From assembly GCA_015698045.1 (NCBI GenBank), contig BLAL01000183.1, positions 992,001 through 1,056,000 of the forward strand: DNA of 64,000 nucleotides, read 5' to 3'. This document shows positions 45,640 to 58,600 of the stretch, one piece after another. Below the pieces are notes generated by a model, which had not been told where the DNA came from, made no database searches, and was given only the letters and a program-made list of their open reading frames with translations. Made by a program: the position numbers and the translations under genes. This DNA is from Rhizophagus clarus (taxonomy: Eukaryota > Glomeromycota > Glomeromycetes > Glomerales > Glomeraceae). Within the stretch, counting starts at the first letter, position 1; each line of letters opens with the position of its first letter.

Positions 45640-47390
45640 TTTCAGCTTTTTATAAGCTTTATTATCCTGATTGCTTGATAAAAAATTCAGCATGATATAT
45701 TAATAAAATCAAAATTCTGATCAAAATTTTTCCAAACAAAAAGTATAATAGATTATAAAGTTGTAAATACTCTTTACACTTCCAACCAATAAAAACATGA
45801 TTTACAAGAAATACTGATGACAGAGTTTAGATATCATATTCAGACTTGTTAAAATTAGAATCAGCATCTAATTAATGTTTTTTATGCATATAAAATCAGC
45901 ATCAGGTTAAATTTATTTTTCAAAACAATCATGCATTATATATATAATTAGTTATTTTTCTTAAGAATAGGCTCATCTCATCATAAGATGCAGAATATAA
46001 TTGCTACATATATTTTCTGATATTATTCACCTAATATAGTATATATCAAAAAAATCTTAATATTCTACAATGTTAAGGATCAAACTATAATATGATTGTG
46101 AACTTAAGTTTATTACTTAAAGTGTTATAGGTAAAACAATATTCCAATTTATCTTGAAAATACAATTTTATTACTTTAGAATCATAAGGAAACTGATTTT
46201 TATTTTTACAGTATCATAAGCTATATAATCTATAATTTCCATTTTTTTCATTACAAATAGAGTATAGTGAGCTTTATAGTTAAAGTAATATAAAAATATA
46301 ATTATTAATCTCTATAAAACTATTCTAGAATTTCAAGTATATGAAATACTTTAATATGGATTTGTTAATTAATTTTGGATTAGGTTTAGTTTTGAAAGTA
46401 ATAAGTCTTTTTTTTTTCACATTACTCAAAAAAAGATAAATAAAATACTTTATTTTCTGGCTTTAAATTTATGAGAAGACTAGTTTTTAATGCATGTATT
46501 TCTGATAATTGGTATGACTCATATTTAGTTTCTTTTTTATATTTTTTGTATAAGCTGAACTGAATCTTATTTATTTTGATAATTTAATTAATTTAATATG
46601 CTAATCTAAGTATTTGTGAGTTAATATTTTATTGGATTCACTTATATTTTCTTTTTTCTATAATCACAAATCAATTTAAATCCTTTTTTCTCTTTAAAAG
46701 CTATTTAATATTTTTTATTATATTTTCAAAAAAATAGTTAAATTATCTTTTGCAAAAGAAGGGGTAATGAGATTATATATAAAGTTAAAATTAAAATCTA
46801 AAAATTGAAATATTTCAACTTAAGAAGATTAAAAGTCAAAATTAAAGTTAAAATAGTTAAAATTATGTCATAATTGTATGATTTTTATAATTATAATTTA
46901 ATATTAAATTTTAAATATAAATAACTCTATTAATATTGATGCTATAAGTATACAGTACATATTATTGGAATCCTCTTGATAAGCTGAATTAAATCATATA
47001 TATATCAAAATAAATTTAATAAATATTATTCAATCTTAAGTAAACAATAGGCGAACTTGAAGTTACTTTCTATTAAATCTTGAGATTTATATCTAATCTA
47101 AGGGGTTTTTCTTATTTACAAAGTGTATTTATACAAATTAATATTTCATTAATCCTATAAGAAATCTGTATACAGAAATGATATGTTTCGTATATATTTA
47201 TCATATGTTTTTGTAGATTCTGTATGGCAATTCTATATATTTAATACACAATTCATTTTTGAACATTTTTTCAAAAAAATTAATATATATGGAATGTATA
47301 CACCTATATAGAATTTATACAGAATTTTTAAACTTAATAATTTTATTGTCAGGTATCATAATATGTGATCACGTGATTATTGTTTTGTTA
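45640..47390. other. Very AT-rich DNA, no gene seen
   Basis: Both strands were searched. Frames are short and nothing resembles a conserved protein or tandem array. Confidence 0.4.
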
Positions 47391-48200
47391 TGATATGTTT
47401 TTTATTTTCCTTCTCATTTTTTATTTATACCCTCCTTTTTTTATTTTCCATATTTTTTTTTTTTTTCTCTTCTCCCTCTAACTTTCTTTTTAAAAAAAAT
47501 TTTTTTTTTCTCTTAATTTTCTTACATGCTACTCCTTTCTTTTAATAAAAAATAATAAGTTTTTTCTTTTTACTCTACTCTTTATTCCCAACCCCTTCTT
47601 TTTAAAAAAATTTTTTTTTTCACTTTTTTAAAAAAGTTTTTGTTTTTATTTCTTTTTATTTTTTATTCCTTATTTTTATTTCTCTTTATTTTCCCAACTT
47701 TATTAAAATTTTTTTTTGTTTTTATTATTTATTTTTCACCCACACACCTTACTTCCTTTCTTTTGTAAAATATTTTTTTTTTTCATTAAAGATAATTTTT
47801 TTACATTGAAATTAATATTTTTTTTTGCTTAATTTTCTTATAGGGTAAGAATCTTTTTCTTCTTAAAGATCAGGTTCAGGTTTCTTTTCTTTTTGTGAGT
47901 TAGTTCATTCTTTTTTTTGTAAGAACTTTTATTTTTTTGTAGATTAATTCTGGATTTTTTTACTTTTGTAGGTAATTTAATTTCTCTTTTTATAGTAGAT
48001 CAGTTTTAAGACTTTTTTTCTCTGTTATAGATCAGTTCTTTTTGTAAGTTATTTCCTTTTCACAGGTTGATTTCTTTCTTTGTAGTTGGTTACTTTTTTT
48101 GTGGGTTGATTTCTTTCTTTGCAGACTGATTTATTTTCTCATGAATTAATTTCTTTTTGTAGGTTGTTTTTTCATGTTTTTTTTGTAGGAATGGCAACTC
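47391..48200. repeat. T-rich tract with dense TTTGTAG/TTTGCAG words
   Basis: The first half is poly-T with C. From 47880 to 48195 the words ggttgatttctttctttgta, gtagttggtt, gcagactgatt and tgtaggttg recur about every 30-40 bp. They mimic a series of 3' splice sites. No frame is sustained. Confidence 0.5.
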
Positions 48201-49494
48201 TTGGAAACTAGCATAGGATAATTCTAGAACTATTGTAGGTATAGTATAGTATAGGGGAGTTTGGTTTTTAATAGAGTGTAATAAGAAATAAAATATTTGT
48301 ATTAAACAAAATATTATTTATTTATTTATTATTTAAATATTAATTTAATAATATAATAAAACATATTCAATGAAAATATTATTATTTAAAAATTAAAATT
48401 AAATAAAATTTATATTATAAATTATGTTAAAAAAACATATTATTTATGTATTTTTCAGTATTTTTCAGTATATAAACCATAATTTTATGATACAGAATTG
48501 GACAGATTTCTGTATCGCATATTTTTTTACATATATTTTTTTTACAGAAAATTTTATGTTTATTATATAATAATTATATAATATCTATATGACTTTTTCC
48601 ATATAAAAAAATGTATAAATTCCTTATCCAATTTTTTTATAGGGTAAACTTATAACTTCAAAAAATATAAGAAAAAATTTTCCTACTAAATTCTATCTTT
48701 TTTTTCTTTTAAAATAATTATTCATTCTCCTTTTAATAGTGACTCATTAATTGTTATCTTTTGATATTATATCATTATTTACTAATTCTTTCATCTGAAT
48801 AGTAATTAAGAATATTTTCACTAAACTTTCTAATACTATTTTTTCTAATCTAAAAATAAGTAAAATAAAAATAAAAATAGAAATTAAAAATAAAGTCTAA
48901 ACTAAAAATAAATCATAAAAATAATTTCCCAATAAAATATTATTATGTAACTATTATTTTGTGACCAATTTATTTACTATATTTCTATCTAATTATCTTT
49001 GTTACTATAATTATCACGCTACACCATGCATTTAACATATGTAGCGATATTATTTTGAATCTGAAAAACCTGATATTAAGTGTAATGATAAGATTATTTT
49101 GAGAAGAGTTAAATTTCTTATGGTAAATAATAATATTCATAGTATTTGTATTTAAAATTTTTTTTTTTTTTTTTTATAGTTAAAGGTCATGCTTGGCTAT
49201 TTATTAAAAAAAAAAGCAAAAAATCAATACAAAAAATATGGCTAAATAATAGATAAAACAGAGCCATCTAATGCACAATTACAACATACTCTATCCTATG
49301 TAGACCTATTACACAAGCCATCTGACCAAGATCAGTAAGATCAAATATGGCCTATAACTTTCTCCAAATAGCTAGTATTATCATATGCCAATGTAGGAGT
49401 AATACATATACAAGAAATCCTACTCTCTCCCATGATCCTCACAAGGTACGACATTAAGCAATCACCACTTTATCCAAGTAACGCACAAGCATGA
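48201..49494. other. AT-rich intergenic DNA, no gene seen
   Basis: Positions 49260-49490 are less AT-rich (gagccatctaatgcacaatt, gctagtattatcatatgcca), but no frame longer than a few tens of codons or known motif was found. Confidence 0.35.
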
Positions 49495-49689
49495 TAGGAC
49501 TCTGAACAATATATATATAGGTCAAATGAAAATTTCAAAATTTACTATAATTAATAAGCAAATTATTTTAAGTTCTGCTAAGCAAGTTCTTATTATAACC
49601 TTTGAATTTTTTATTCTGCTAAGCAATTTTTTTTCTGATATATATAACTTTATTTAAGTATAAAAAGATAATTTAATTATAATAAATAT

Positions 49690-49997
49690 ATGGATTTTGT
49701 AATTCAATACCATGGCATTGCATCGCCAGTGTTACAGATATGCTGATTATTTCCTTTTTAGGAATTTTATGTAATGTTTAAAATATCACACTGCATCACA
49801 TCCCCAGCATTCAAAAATCATTAAGTATCAGTGAAAAAATCTTAATTGTCACCTTATTCATCATATAGTTAATTCTAGCCACATTCTGTAATTCTGGTCG
49901 AATTAATTAATATTACACAAAATTCCTAAAAAGAAAATAATTGGCATATCACGTAATACTGCAATGCATCGCCATTGCGTTGAATTACAAAACCCTA
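49690..49997. mobile_element. ~300-bp foldback repeat (MITE-like)
   Basis: The left arm tggattttgtaattcaatac then catggcattgcatcgcca pairs with the right arm tgcatcgccattgcgttgaa then ttacaaaaccc. Further inside, tttctttttaggaattttrt also pairs. Arms are ~85 bp with some mismatches. Confidence 0.6.
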
Positions 49998-50661
49998 AAT
50001 ATATATATAGTAATAGTAAATTAATTTTTTATATCATTGCGAAAAAAATTTGTGAAATTAATTTACTAAATATTAATAAATTAATAATATAAAATGATAT
50101 ACCAACTTTGAAATTTTTAATTTTAATTAATATTAATATAATATTAATATACTATTGCTATTTTAAAATAGTTTTAAAATTTAGAATTTTTTATAAATAT
50201 TATTATAATATAAGACTAATTTTAACCTAGAATGATTTAACCTGGTAATTTTTATTTGAAAAAATTTACGTAACATTTTACAAATTATTTATTTATTTAT
50301 CGCAGTATTTCTAGTCTTTTACTCTTTCTTCTACCATTCTTTCACCTTTAACGTTTTAAACTTTGATCTTTAACACAATATGTTCTTGGATTTATTTATT
50401 GTTTTTTTATTTCTTACTAATTAATTATTTTCTTCTTTTTTTTGTAGATTCTTTGATGCTTTAATAAATGGTAAATTTTAGATTTTTCAGAATTTCAGAA
50501 ATCTATTTCCTTTACAACAACTAATCAATCCTTTTTCTTTCCTTTAGTCAGAATTTATTCTGAGTTCTTCTTGGATTTCTTCTTGGTCTCCTGGGCTTCT
50601 TTTCAGATTTATGCTTGTATTTCATTTTGAGCTTTTGGATTTCTTTCTGGTATAGTTTTCA

Positions 50662-52689
50662 GAATCCTAAACAATATATATATAAGTCATAAAATCTAAA
50701 TTTTTTACTATGATCAATAAGCAAATTATTTTAAACTCTGCTAAGCAAAATTTTATTATAACATCAAAAATTTTATATTGCTAAGCAACTCATTTTATGA
50801 AATATATAAAAACTTTTATAAATAACTTATAAATTTATATTTATAATACAATTTATTATAAAAATTAAAATACAAATAAATTTTAATGTGATAAATAATT
50901 TAATTTAAATACCAAAAATATTAAAAATTTAAAAATTAATACTGTTATAGGGATGCTAACCTTTCAATAAATATTATACCTAAAGTTATAAAAAATAAAG
51001 CACAATTATTTTTAACTGTTCTGAACAACTTATTTAAGTACAAGAAGTTGATTTCATTTAACCAAAAATAGTAAAATTACACTTTAAAATTAAAAATCAA
51101 ATAAATGATAAATAATTGAAAGTACAAAACTTGGTCGCATTTCATGAATATTAATCCAATCATCCTAAAATTTTTATTGTAGGTAGATTTGACCTATTGA
51201 ACAACTTTATTTAAGCAGAAAAAGGCAATTTCATTTGACCAAAATGGTGAAATCACATTCTGAAGTTGCAAAACAGATTTTTGCAAAAAAATTGATAATA
51301 CAGAAATAGCCAATACTTATAAAAATTAATATTCAAATTAATTCAATTTTGCTGAACAACTTTACTTAAGCAGAAAAAAGTGATTTTATTTAACCAAAGT
51401 GATGTAATTATATCCTGAATTTAAAAGAAAGAAAAATAAATTTTAGAATTAATACTGTTTGAAAAATATAAATTTCTTCATAAATATTATACCTAACCTT
51501 AAGAAAATTAAAATCTGAGTACTTTTGATATTGCCAAATAGCTTTACTTAAATATAAAAAGTGATTTTATTAAACTAAAATTTATTTTATATATAGTTAA
51601 ATTTAGTAAACAAAAAACAAGAACAAAAGAATATTATTATAAAAAAGTATTTTTTTATAAATATAATATTTAATTTTATGAAAATTAAAGTATATAAAAT
51701 CAATAATATATTAAAAAAAGAAAATAGCTTTTTAAAAAAATTTTTAAAAGTACGAGTGAAATTAAAATTTTTTCTTATATAATATATACACTTCTCTACA
51801 AAAAGTATCTGACCACTCTAAAATTAAAAAAAATTGAAAAATAGGAGATATTTAATAATGATTTTTACTCCTGTTTTAAAGTTTGAAGCACAAAATACAT
51901 GCTAGAAATGACTTCTTATCCAATTATTAATAAAATTTTATGTAAATAATTAATTTAAAAAATGGCAAATTTTCTAACTTTTTAATTAGAGTAGATACAG
52001 CAAAATGGATGCAAAAATTTGATTCTCTGGTTAAAAATTACCTTATATACCAAAAATTGAAAAAATTTGATCAGTAGTTATTTAGGAATCCTCTACTGAA
52101 AATTGGCAATTTTTGTAAATTTCATATGTAAACCATTATTTTTGCTGAATTTTGCTGAATTTTACTGATCTTTAAAGGCAGATCGCTCAACAACTAATAA
52201 TTCAACTTTTCTAATTTTTTAAACATAAGGTATTTTTTAGCCAAAGAATCAAAATCTGTCATCTATTGTGCTGTAATTGTTCTGGTTAAAAAGTTAAAAA
52301 TTTTGCCATTTTTTAAATTAATCATTTACATCAAATTTTACTATCAATTGAGTAAAAGAATTATTTCCAACATGTATTTTACACTTCAAACTTTAAAATA
52401 AGTGAAAATTTTCTATTAAATACCCATTTCCTTTGATTTATTTTAATTTTTAGAGTGGTCAGATACTTTTTGTAGAGAAGTGTATGTAGTATAAAAATCA
52501 TCTCTTGCTACACAAAATTTATATATAACTTTAATAATTTTAACTCCCTATTACGCATCTAATAATTATGACTTTTTTTTTATTTTGCTTTTTAATAAGC
52601 AAAATTCTATATGACTTAAAAAAAAATTTTATATGATAGTATAAATAAGCAAAATTTTTTATTACTTATATATATATTGTTCAGGATCC
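50662..52689. mobile_element. Inner copy of the same element family, nested
   Basis: The left end is gaatcctaaacaatatatat (50662) and the right end is atatatattgttcaggatcc (52689). The terminal inverted repeats match for about 25-30 bp. It interrupts T-rich DNA that resumes on the other side (ttggatttctt / ctggattttctt). It shares several hundred diverged base pairs with the outer element, and itself carries the 694-bp foldback element. Confidence 0.6.
51789..52482. mobile_element. 694-bp foldback MITE, Tc1/mariner-like ends, TA target
   Basis: The left end is TA then cacttctctacaaaaagtat and ctgaccactc. The right end is its exact reverse complement followed by TA. Homology between the two halves continues for about 300 bp each side (cttttaaagtttgaag, aatttaaaaaatggcaaa, aataccttat), so nearly the whole element is one long imperfect palindrome. 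TA flanks and the end sequence fit Tc1/mariner-derived MITEs. No coding frame. Confidence 0.85.
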
Positions 52690-53100
52690 TGGATTTTCTT
52701 GCACTTTTTTTTTTGTTTTTGGTTTATTTTTTGTTTTCTTGGGATTTACTTGGGTTTTTTCTTTGCATTTTTCTTGGGGTTCTATTTACTTAGAATTTTT
52801 AATGTATTTTGGTCAGTTTTTTTTTGGATTTCTTCCTGGATTATGGTTGAATTCTCTTTTCCTTTTGATTGGGTTTATTTCAGTTGGATTTTCTTAATCT
52901 TATTTTTTTATATTTTGTGATATTGTTTGATCTCTTTATTTTCAGGCTTTGGTTTATTTCAATTTTCTTTGGTTTTGATTTGACTTTATATTTTTATCAT
53001 TGGTTTCATTTCAATTTGGTATTTGATTTCTTTTCCAATTGTTTTATTTTGTATTTATTTCAATCTATTTTTTTTTCTGTTCTGTAATAATTAAATAAAA
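52690..53100. repeat. T-rich low-complexity tract
   Basis: Words of the type ttcttgggatttacttgggt recur. The hydrophobic frames here (F, L, W, S only) are products of base composition and continue the tract at 50560-50660 that was split by the inner element. Confidence 0.5.
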
Positions 53101-54334
53101 TAAATGATTTTTTAATATACAAATGTATAATTTTATTCAGCTTTAACTTATAAATAAATTTTATTTTGTTTTTTTTTTTACTTTTATGAAAAATAAAATT
53201 AACCAGTAAAAATTAATATAAAATATTATAAAATTTTCATGGGAGGTGATTTAACCCAGGTGATTTAACTGGAAAGGCAAGTTAACAAAACTCATTATTA
53301 TATTTAGATTTATAAAAATTAAAATATAAATTATTGCCAACCCTTATAAACAACTTCTTAAAGTTAACAAGTTAATTTAAAATAAAAAAAATTATACTTT
53401 AAAATTAAAATTACTTAAACGATAAATAATTAAAAGTACAAAAATTAGTCGTATTTTACGAATATTAATCCAATCATTCTAAATTTTTACTGTAGATAGA
53501 TTTGACTTTGCTGCACAATTTATTTAAGCAGAAAAAAATGATTTTATTTGACCAAAATAGTGAAATCACACTTTGAATTTGCAAAATAAGTTTTCGCAAA
53601 AAAATTAATAATACAAAAATAGCTAATACTTCACAAATATTAGTCCAATCATTATAAAAATTTACACACAGGTAGATTTGACATCACTGAACAACTTTTA
53701 AACATAAAAAAGTAATTTCATTTGACCAAAATGATGTCATTACATCCTGAAGTTAAAAGAGAAAAAAAAAATTTTTTGGAGTTAATACTGTTTAAAAAAT
53801 ATAATTATATTATACTTAGAATCATAAAAATTGAAATATAAATACTTTTTACAACTGCTAAACAATTTACTTAAATGTAAAAAGATAATTTCATTTATTT
53901 AAAATTCATTTTATATATGAGTAAAATTAGTAAACAAAAAATAAGAATATAAGAATATTATTATAAAAACATGTTTTTTTTTATAAATATTAAATACAAT
54001 ATTTGTTTATAAAATTAAAATGTGTAAAATAATAGAAAAGAAGTATTAGTTTAAAAAAATTTTTTGTAAAAAATTTTTTTTGATATACATGTGAAATTAA
54101 AATTTTCTTTATATAATATATATATGAAATCTTTGTTATATGAATAAAGAATTCTGCTATGCAAATATAATTACTGAACTGAAATAAAAATAAGTTTAAC
54201 TACGCATTTAAATATCTAACCAACTAAAAATTTTATATTAAATAAGCAAATAAAAGTCTTACATAGGATTTTTTTTTTATATGATCATTAAGCAAACTTA
54301 AATCTAATATATTTATATATTGTTTGGGATCTTA

Positions 54335-55375
54335 GCACGATGTTGAAACTGAATCTGAAAGGAACCAAAACCAACTAATATTCAACCTTTAACCAGTGCA
54401 GATACATCAAGAGTAAAATTAAAAGTAATTAGTATCACATCTTTTACATGACTTTAACTAGCCTAACTAGGAATCAACATGTATTAGCAAAATTTAAAAC
54501 AAATCATTTAACTACATTTCCCATTTTTATTTGGATCAACAAACAAAACCGTAAACAATGAAGAAAGTTTTACCAAACCACCAAAATACTGATCAACATT
54601 CCAATATCTCTAGCCTTTCAAAACTAAAATAGAAAAAGAGACTAAAGGCTAAAATATCAACAAATAAGAAATAAAACCTAAAGGAAAGTCATTATTACTT
54701 CCAAAAACCCAAAAGGAAAACTGGGAAAGAGGTAAAACACCATAGCCACCACTTCTATATCTACTTAAACGATTCTTAAGCAAGAAAAAGCAAGCGTCAC
54801 TTCTGGCTATAAACAAAAACTTCAACTAATGACTTCACTTTATCTATTTTAACGCTTCTAAAAGAAACAGTACTGACAAGAAATCTCCTCTTCAAGGGGT
54901 ATTTAAAACTAGGTAGCCCAAACGCTAACATTACAAAAGTCTTTAAAAATATGAAAGGAACCTAGAGTTTGCAGTCATAAACTATTTTCTTGGTGAAGTT
55001 TATACCAAGCCAGTAGTTCTGCCAAAACTTGATATTTTTGAATTGGACGAGTTTTAATAGACGCAGTTAGGTTCTATAAAAAAACGTTACTTGAAAAAAG
55101 CCCAAGAAACCAAAAGCCTAAGTTTTTCTTTAGTGACCTTCTGCTAGAAAAATGATCAAGTGATCTGCAAGTAAAAAATGTAGTCAATCCCTTCTCTGTT
55201 TAAAAATTTTGAAATATCTTATATTTTAAAGATATTAATGAATAAGTAATTAATCAATTAAAAATCTTTTAAGTATACTTCTCTGTGAATTAGATTCTTA
55301 AAATGCTGAAATATATGGCAGCTATGCCAATCTGAATTAATGTAACTGTAATTATTTTAGCTGAATTTTGATAGC
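54335..55375. other. Unique-looking DNA without a recognised gene
   Basis: Composition is more balanced than around it (ggaaccaaaaccaactaata, gcaagcgtcacttctggc), yet both strands lack long frames. It may be a decayed gene beyond recognition. Confidence 0.35.
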
Positions 55376-55377
55376 TG

Positions 55378-55480
55378 CAATGCATTTTGATAAATGTAAT
55401 GTATTTTGACAGACGTAATACATTTTACCAAACGTAATGCATTTTGACAAATGTAATGTATTTGATAAACATAATTATAT
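55378..55480. repeat. ~20-bp tandem repeat, five copies
   Basis: The unit (g/a)cattttgayaaatgtaat is repeated with small changes, immediately before the larger 'ttctggcattttt' array. Confidence 0.7.
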
Positions 55481-55529
55481 TTATCATTTTGTAATGATAA
55501 AAATATGGGTTAAAAAGCCAGAACTGGTA

Positions 55530-56142
55530 ATTCTACCAAATTCTGATGTTTTTGTATGCAAAATTTTAAAAAAAAATGTTGAAACATTAGTTCTGATGTT
55601 TTTATACATGAAATTAAAAAAAATACGAAGTTCTAGCATTTTTATATGCAAAATTAAAATAAAAAAATACCAAAATTAATGTTCTGAGTTTTTTATATAC
55701 AATTTTTTTAAAAAAAAATATCAGAATATTAATTCCATTATTTATATATATAAAATTCTGGCATTTTATTATGCAAAATTAAAAAAAATGTCAGAACTAA
55801 TGTTTCAGGTTTTTTTATATATGAAATTTTAAAAAAAAATATTAGAACATTATTTCCAGCATTTTATACATAAAATTAAAAAACACTGAGTTCTAGCATT
55901 TTTATACACGAATTTTTAAAAAAAATACCTAATTCTGGTGATTTATAATTTTATATGTAAAATTAAAAAATACCAAATGCTGATAATCATATACGCAAAA
56001 TTAAAAAAATGCTGAAACTAATAATGCTTTAGTATTTTACATCTAAAAGTATCCAAAATCAAAGAAAAAAATGCCAGAACATTATTAGTTCTAGCATTTT
56101 TATATGCAAAATTAAAAAAATGCTAAGTTCTAGCATTTTTAT
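55530..56142. repeat. Array of 'gttctggcatttttatatgc' repeats, part 1
   Basis: Units of about 40-65 bp combine gttctggcatttttatatgc, aaaattaaaaaaa and atgccagaac, so they are partly palindromic. The same array continues at 57955-58028, 58235-58260, 59720-60064 and 63446-63900. It was split by later insertions. Confidence 0.7.
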
Positions 56143-56340
56143 TAAAGCTTCGCATGAGCCGGCTCAAGTCAAGCTACAGTCTGGCTTGGCTTGACTTGAA
56201 AAAAAAAATTCTGGCTTGAGCCAAAATGAGTCAAGCCACAAAAAATCTTGGCTCAACTTATTCAAGCCAAGCTGAGCCATGAAAAATTCTGGCTCAAGCC
56301 AAGTTGAGCTTGAACTGGCTCAAGCTGGCTTAAGCTTTAT
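56143..56340. mobile_element. Palindromic GGCTCAAGC element, copy 1
   Basis: It begins taaagcttcgcatgagccgg and ends ggctcaagctggcttaagct then tta. The interior is a series of ggcttgagcca / tggctcaagcc words on both strands, giving many nested stems. It is much richer in G and C than its surroundings and interrupts the array. Confidence 0.65.
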
Positions 56341-56419
56341 TATCAAAAAAAAAGCCAAAACTAGGCGTTTTTATATGTAAAGTTACAAAAAAAAAACACC
56401 AGAACTAATGGTCCTGGCA

Positions 56420-57930
56420 GGATCCCGAATAATACTAATATAACTCACATACGAGTTTGTGTAGAGTTTATATGAAATTACTTTTTAAACCTACAAATTG
56501 AGTTTGCGTAGATCGGTCAATTTGGAAGTAACTCACATATTATGTTTGCGTAGAGTTTATAATAGATATACGTGGATTTATTTTTAAAAAATACTAATTT
56601 TGGTAAATTAAATTACTCAGTATTTACCAAAATTTATTTTATTTTATTTATTTTTTCACTTTTTTTTGGTATTTTATACCAAATTTATTTTTATTATTTT
56701 TTTTCGGTTTTTAATACCTTAATTCTAAAAGTCTAGTCGTGTTTTTCGCCTGGCAACACTACAAAAAATAAAAAAAATATTAATTAGTTAAAAAAAAGAA
56801 CAACGAAAGACACCTCACCCACCCTCCCTTACCTTAATTCTAAAAGTCCGGTTGTGCTTTTCATCTGGCAACACTACAAAAAGTAAAAAAAATAATTAAT
56901 TAGTTAAAAAAAAGAACAACGAAAGACACCTCACCCACCTTCCCTTATCTTAATTCCAAAAGTCCGGTTATGCTTTTCATCTGGCAACACTACAAAAAAT
57001 AAAAAAAAAAAAATAAATAATTAATTAGTTAAAAAAAATTACCAAAAAACACTTCTCCCATCCTCCTTCCCTTACCTTAATTCCAAAAGTCTGGTCATGC
57101 TTTTCGTCTGGCAACACTACAAAAAGTAAAAAAAAAGTTAATACTTAATTAATTAAAAAAAACAACGAAACACCTCCTCCAACCCTCCCTTACCTTAATT
57201 CCAAAAGTCCAGTCGTGCTTTTTATCTGGCAACACTACAAAAAAATAAAAAAAAAATAATTAATTAATTAGTTAAAAAAAATTACCGAAAAACACTTCCT
57301 CCGCCCTCCCTCACTTTAATTCCAAAAGTCTGGTCGTGCTTTTCGTCTGGCAACACTACAAAAAAATAAAAAAAAGTTAATACTTAATTAATTAAAAAAA
57401 AAACAATGAAACACCTCCCCCAACCCCCCCTCCATTACCTTAATTCCAAAAGTCTGATCATGCCTTTCGTCTGGCAACACTACAAAAAATAAAAATAAAA
57501 AATAATTAATTAATTAGTTAAAAAAAAATAACGAAACACCTCCCCCAACCCCTCCCTTACCTTAATTCCAAAAGTTCAGTCATACCTTTCATCTGGCAAC
57601 ACTACAAAAAAATAAAAAAAAATAATTAATTAATTAGTTAAAAAAAACACCGAAAAACACTTCCCCACCCTTCCTTACCTTAATTCCAAAAGTCCAGTCG
57701 TGCTTTTCGTCCGGCAACACTACAAAAAGTAAAAAAAAAGTTAATACTTAATTAGTTAAAAAAAACACCGAAATACCTCCCCCAACCCCTCCCTTACCTT
57801 AATTTCAAAAATCCGGTCATACTTTTCGTCCGGCAACACCACAAAAATAAACTGATAAATGATTAAAAAAAAGATCAGATATTCGGATTATCTGATTAGA
57901 TCAGTAAGTCACATAACCCTGCCTTTATAC
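56420..57930. mobile_element. Insertion with an AGGATCC end and an internal minisatellite
   Basis: The left end is ggatcccgaataatac at 56420, like the ends at 49497 and 50662. The right limit is uncertain, near tcacataaccctgcc at ~57920. Inside are two copies of a 'taactcacata...gcgtagagtttata' block (56430-56580) and then the 120-bp minisatellite. Confidence 0.35.
56713..57850. repeat. Minisatellite: ten ~120-bp units
   Basis: The conserved core ccttaattccaaaagtccgg then tcgtgcttttcgtctggcaa and cactacaaaaa starts near 56713, 56832, 56949, 57076, 57191, 57312, 57437, 57561, 57677 and 57797. Spacers are A-runs with ttaattagtt and a C-rich cctcccccaaccc block. No frame crosses the units. Confidence 0.85.
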
Positions 57931-57954
57931 TGAATAATTCGTTATAGTATTAAT

Positions 57955-58028
57955 GGCATTTTGTATTATAAAATCATAAAAAAAAACGCTAGAACTATTG
58001 GTACTGGCGTTTTTTATAAAAAATTGCC
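57955..58028. repeat. Array of 'ctggcattttt' repeats, part 2
   Basis: A short remnant (ggcattttgtattataaaat, acgctagaac, ggtactggcgttttt) lies between the minisatellite insertion and the second palindromic element. Confidence 0.5.
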
Positions 58029-58234
58029 AAGCTTAATCTGGCTCATAAACTGGTTTGAGCTTTTCAAGCCAAGCCTACTGCCAGCTTGAGTTTATCAGCC
58101 AAGCCTAATACCTGACTCAAGTTTTTTCAAACTGGCTTGTGAGCCATCAAGCCAATTTAATCATGGTTTAGCTTGGCTCAGCTTGAAAAACTTGAGCCAG
58201 CTTGCAAGCTGGCTCAGCTCATGCAAAGCTTTAA
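58029..58234. mobile_element. Palindromic GGCTCAAGC element, copy 2
   Basis: It begins aagcttaatctggctcataa and ends ctcagctcatgcaaagcttt then aa. It has the same word set as copy 1 (gagccagcttg, caagctggctc) in the opposite apparent direction. The two copies bracket the 56420-57930 insertion. Confidence 0.6.
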
Positions 58235-58260
58235 TTTTTATATGCAAAATAATGGTGTCA

Positions 58261-58600
58261 CCCAAAACTATTTTCAAGTTCTGAAACTGTTTTAGAAATT
58301 AAATCATTTTTGAAACCTTTTCTGAAACCTCTGAAATAAACTCAAAATTCTTAAAATATATCAAAACCTCTAAAACATGCCAAAACCTGCAATATAATAT
58401 TGCAAATTTTTGAAATCAATTGTAATCCTTTTTTCTAATATAATAATTTAAATAATTTAATAAAATATTTTTTATTAACCATTTTATATCAAAAAAAAAT
58501 TACTATAAACATTTAAAAAAATTGTTTATTAAAAACAATGCATAAAAAAACCTTATAAACAGAAACTTTTAATGAATTATTAATAAAAACAAAAAGGTAG
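58261..58600. other. AT-rich spacer, no gene seen
   Basis: 'Tgaaacctctgaaat' words are loosely repeated at 58270-58400. Otherwise AT-rich. Confidence 0.35.

Larger units (their letters stand above)
49497..54332. mobile_element. Outer TA-flanked element with GGANTCTGAACAAT-like ends
   Basis: The left end is TA then ggactctgaacaatatatat (49497). The right end is atatattgtttgggatct then TA (54332). Both inner ends carry AT-rich subterminal DNA with 'aataagcaaa' words. It encodes no recognisable protein, so it is a non-autonomous DNA transposon. It contains a second copy of its own family at 50662-52689. Its right third (53420-53620) is homologous to the inner copy at 51107-51310 in the same direction. 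Low-complexity T-rich DNA (50560-50660 and 52690-53100) forms its middle. Confidence 0.5.

Noticed and set aside
56713-57850. CRISPR-like or rDNA-spacer array
   Set aside because: Spacers are A-runs of variable length, not unique sequence, and no rRNA gene is near.
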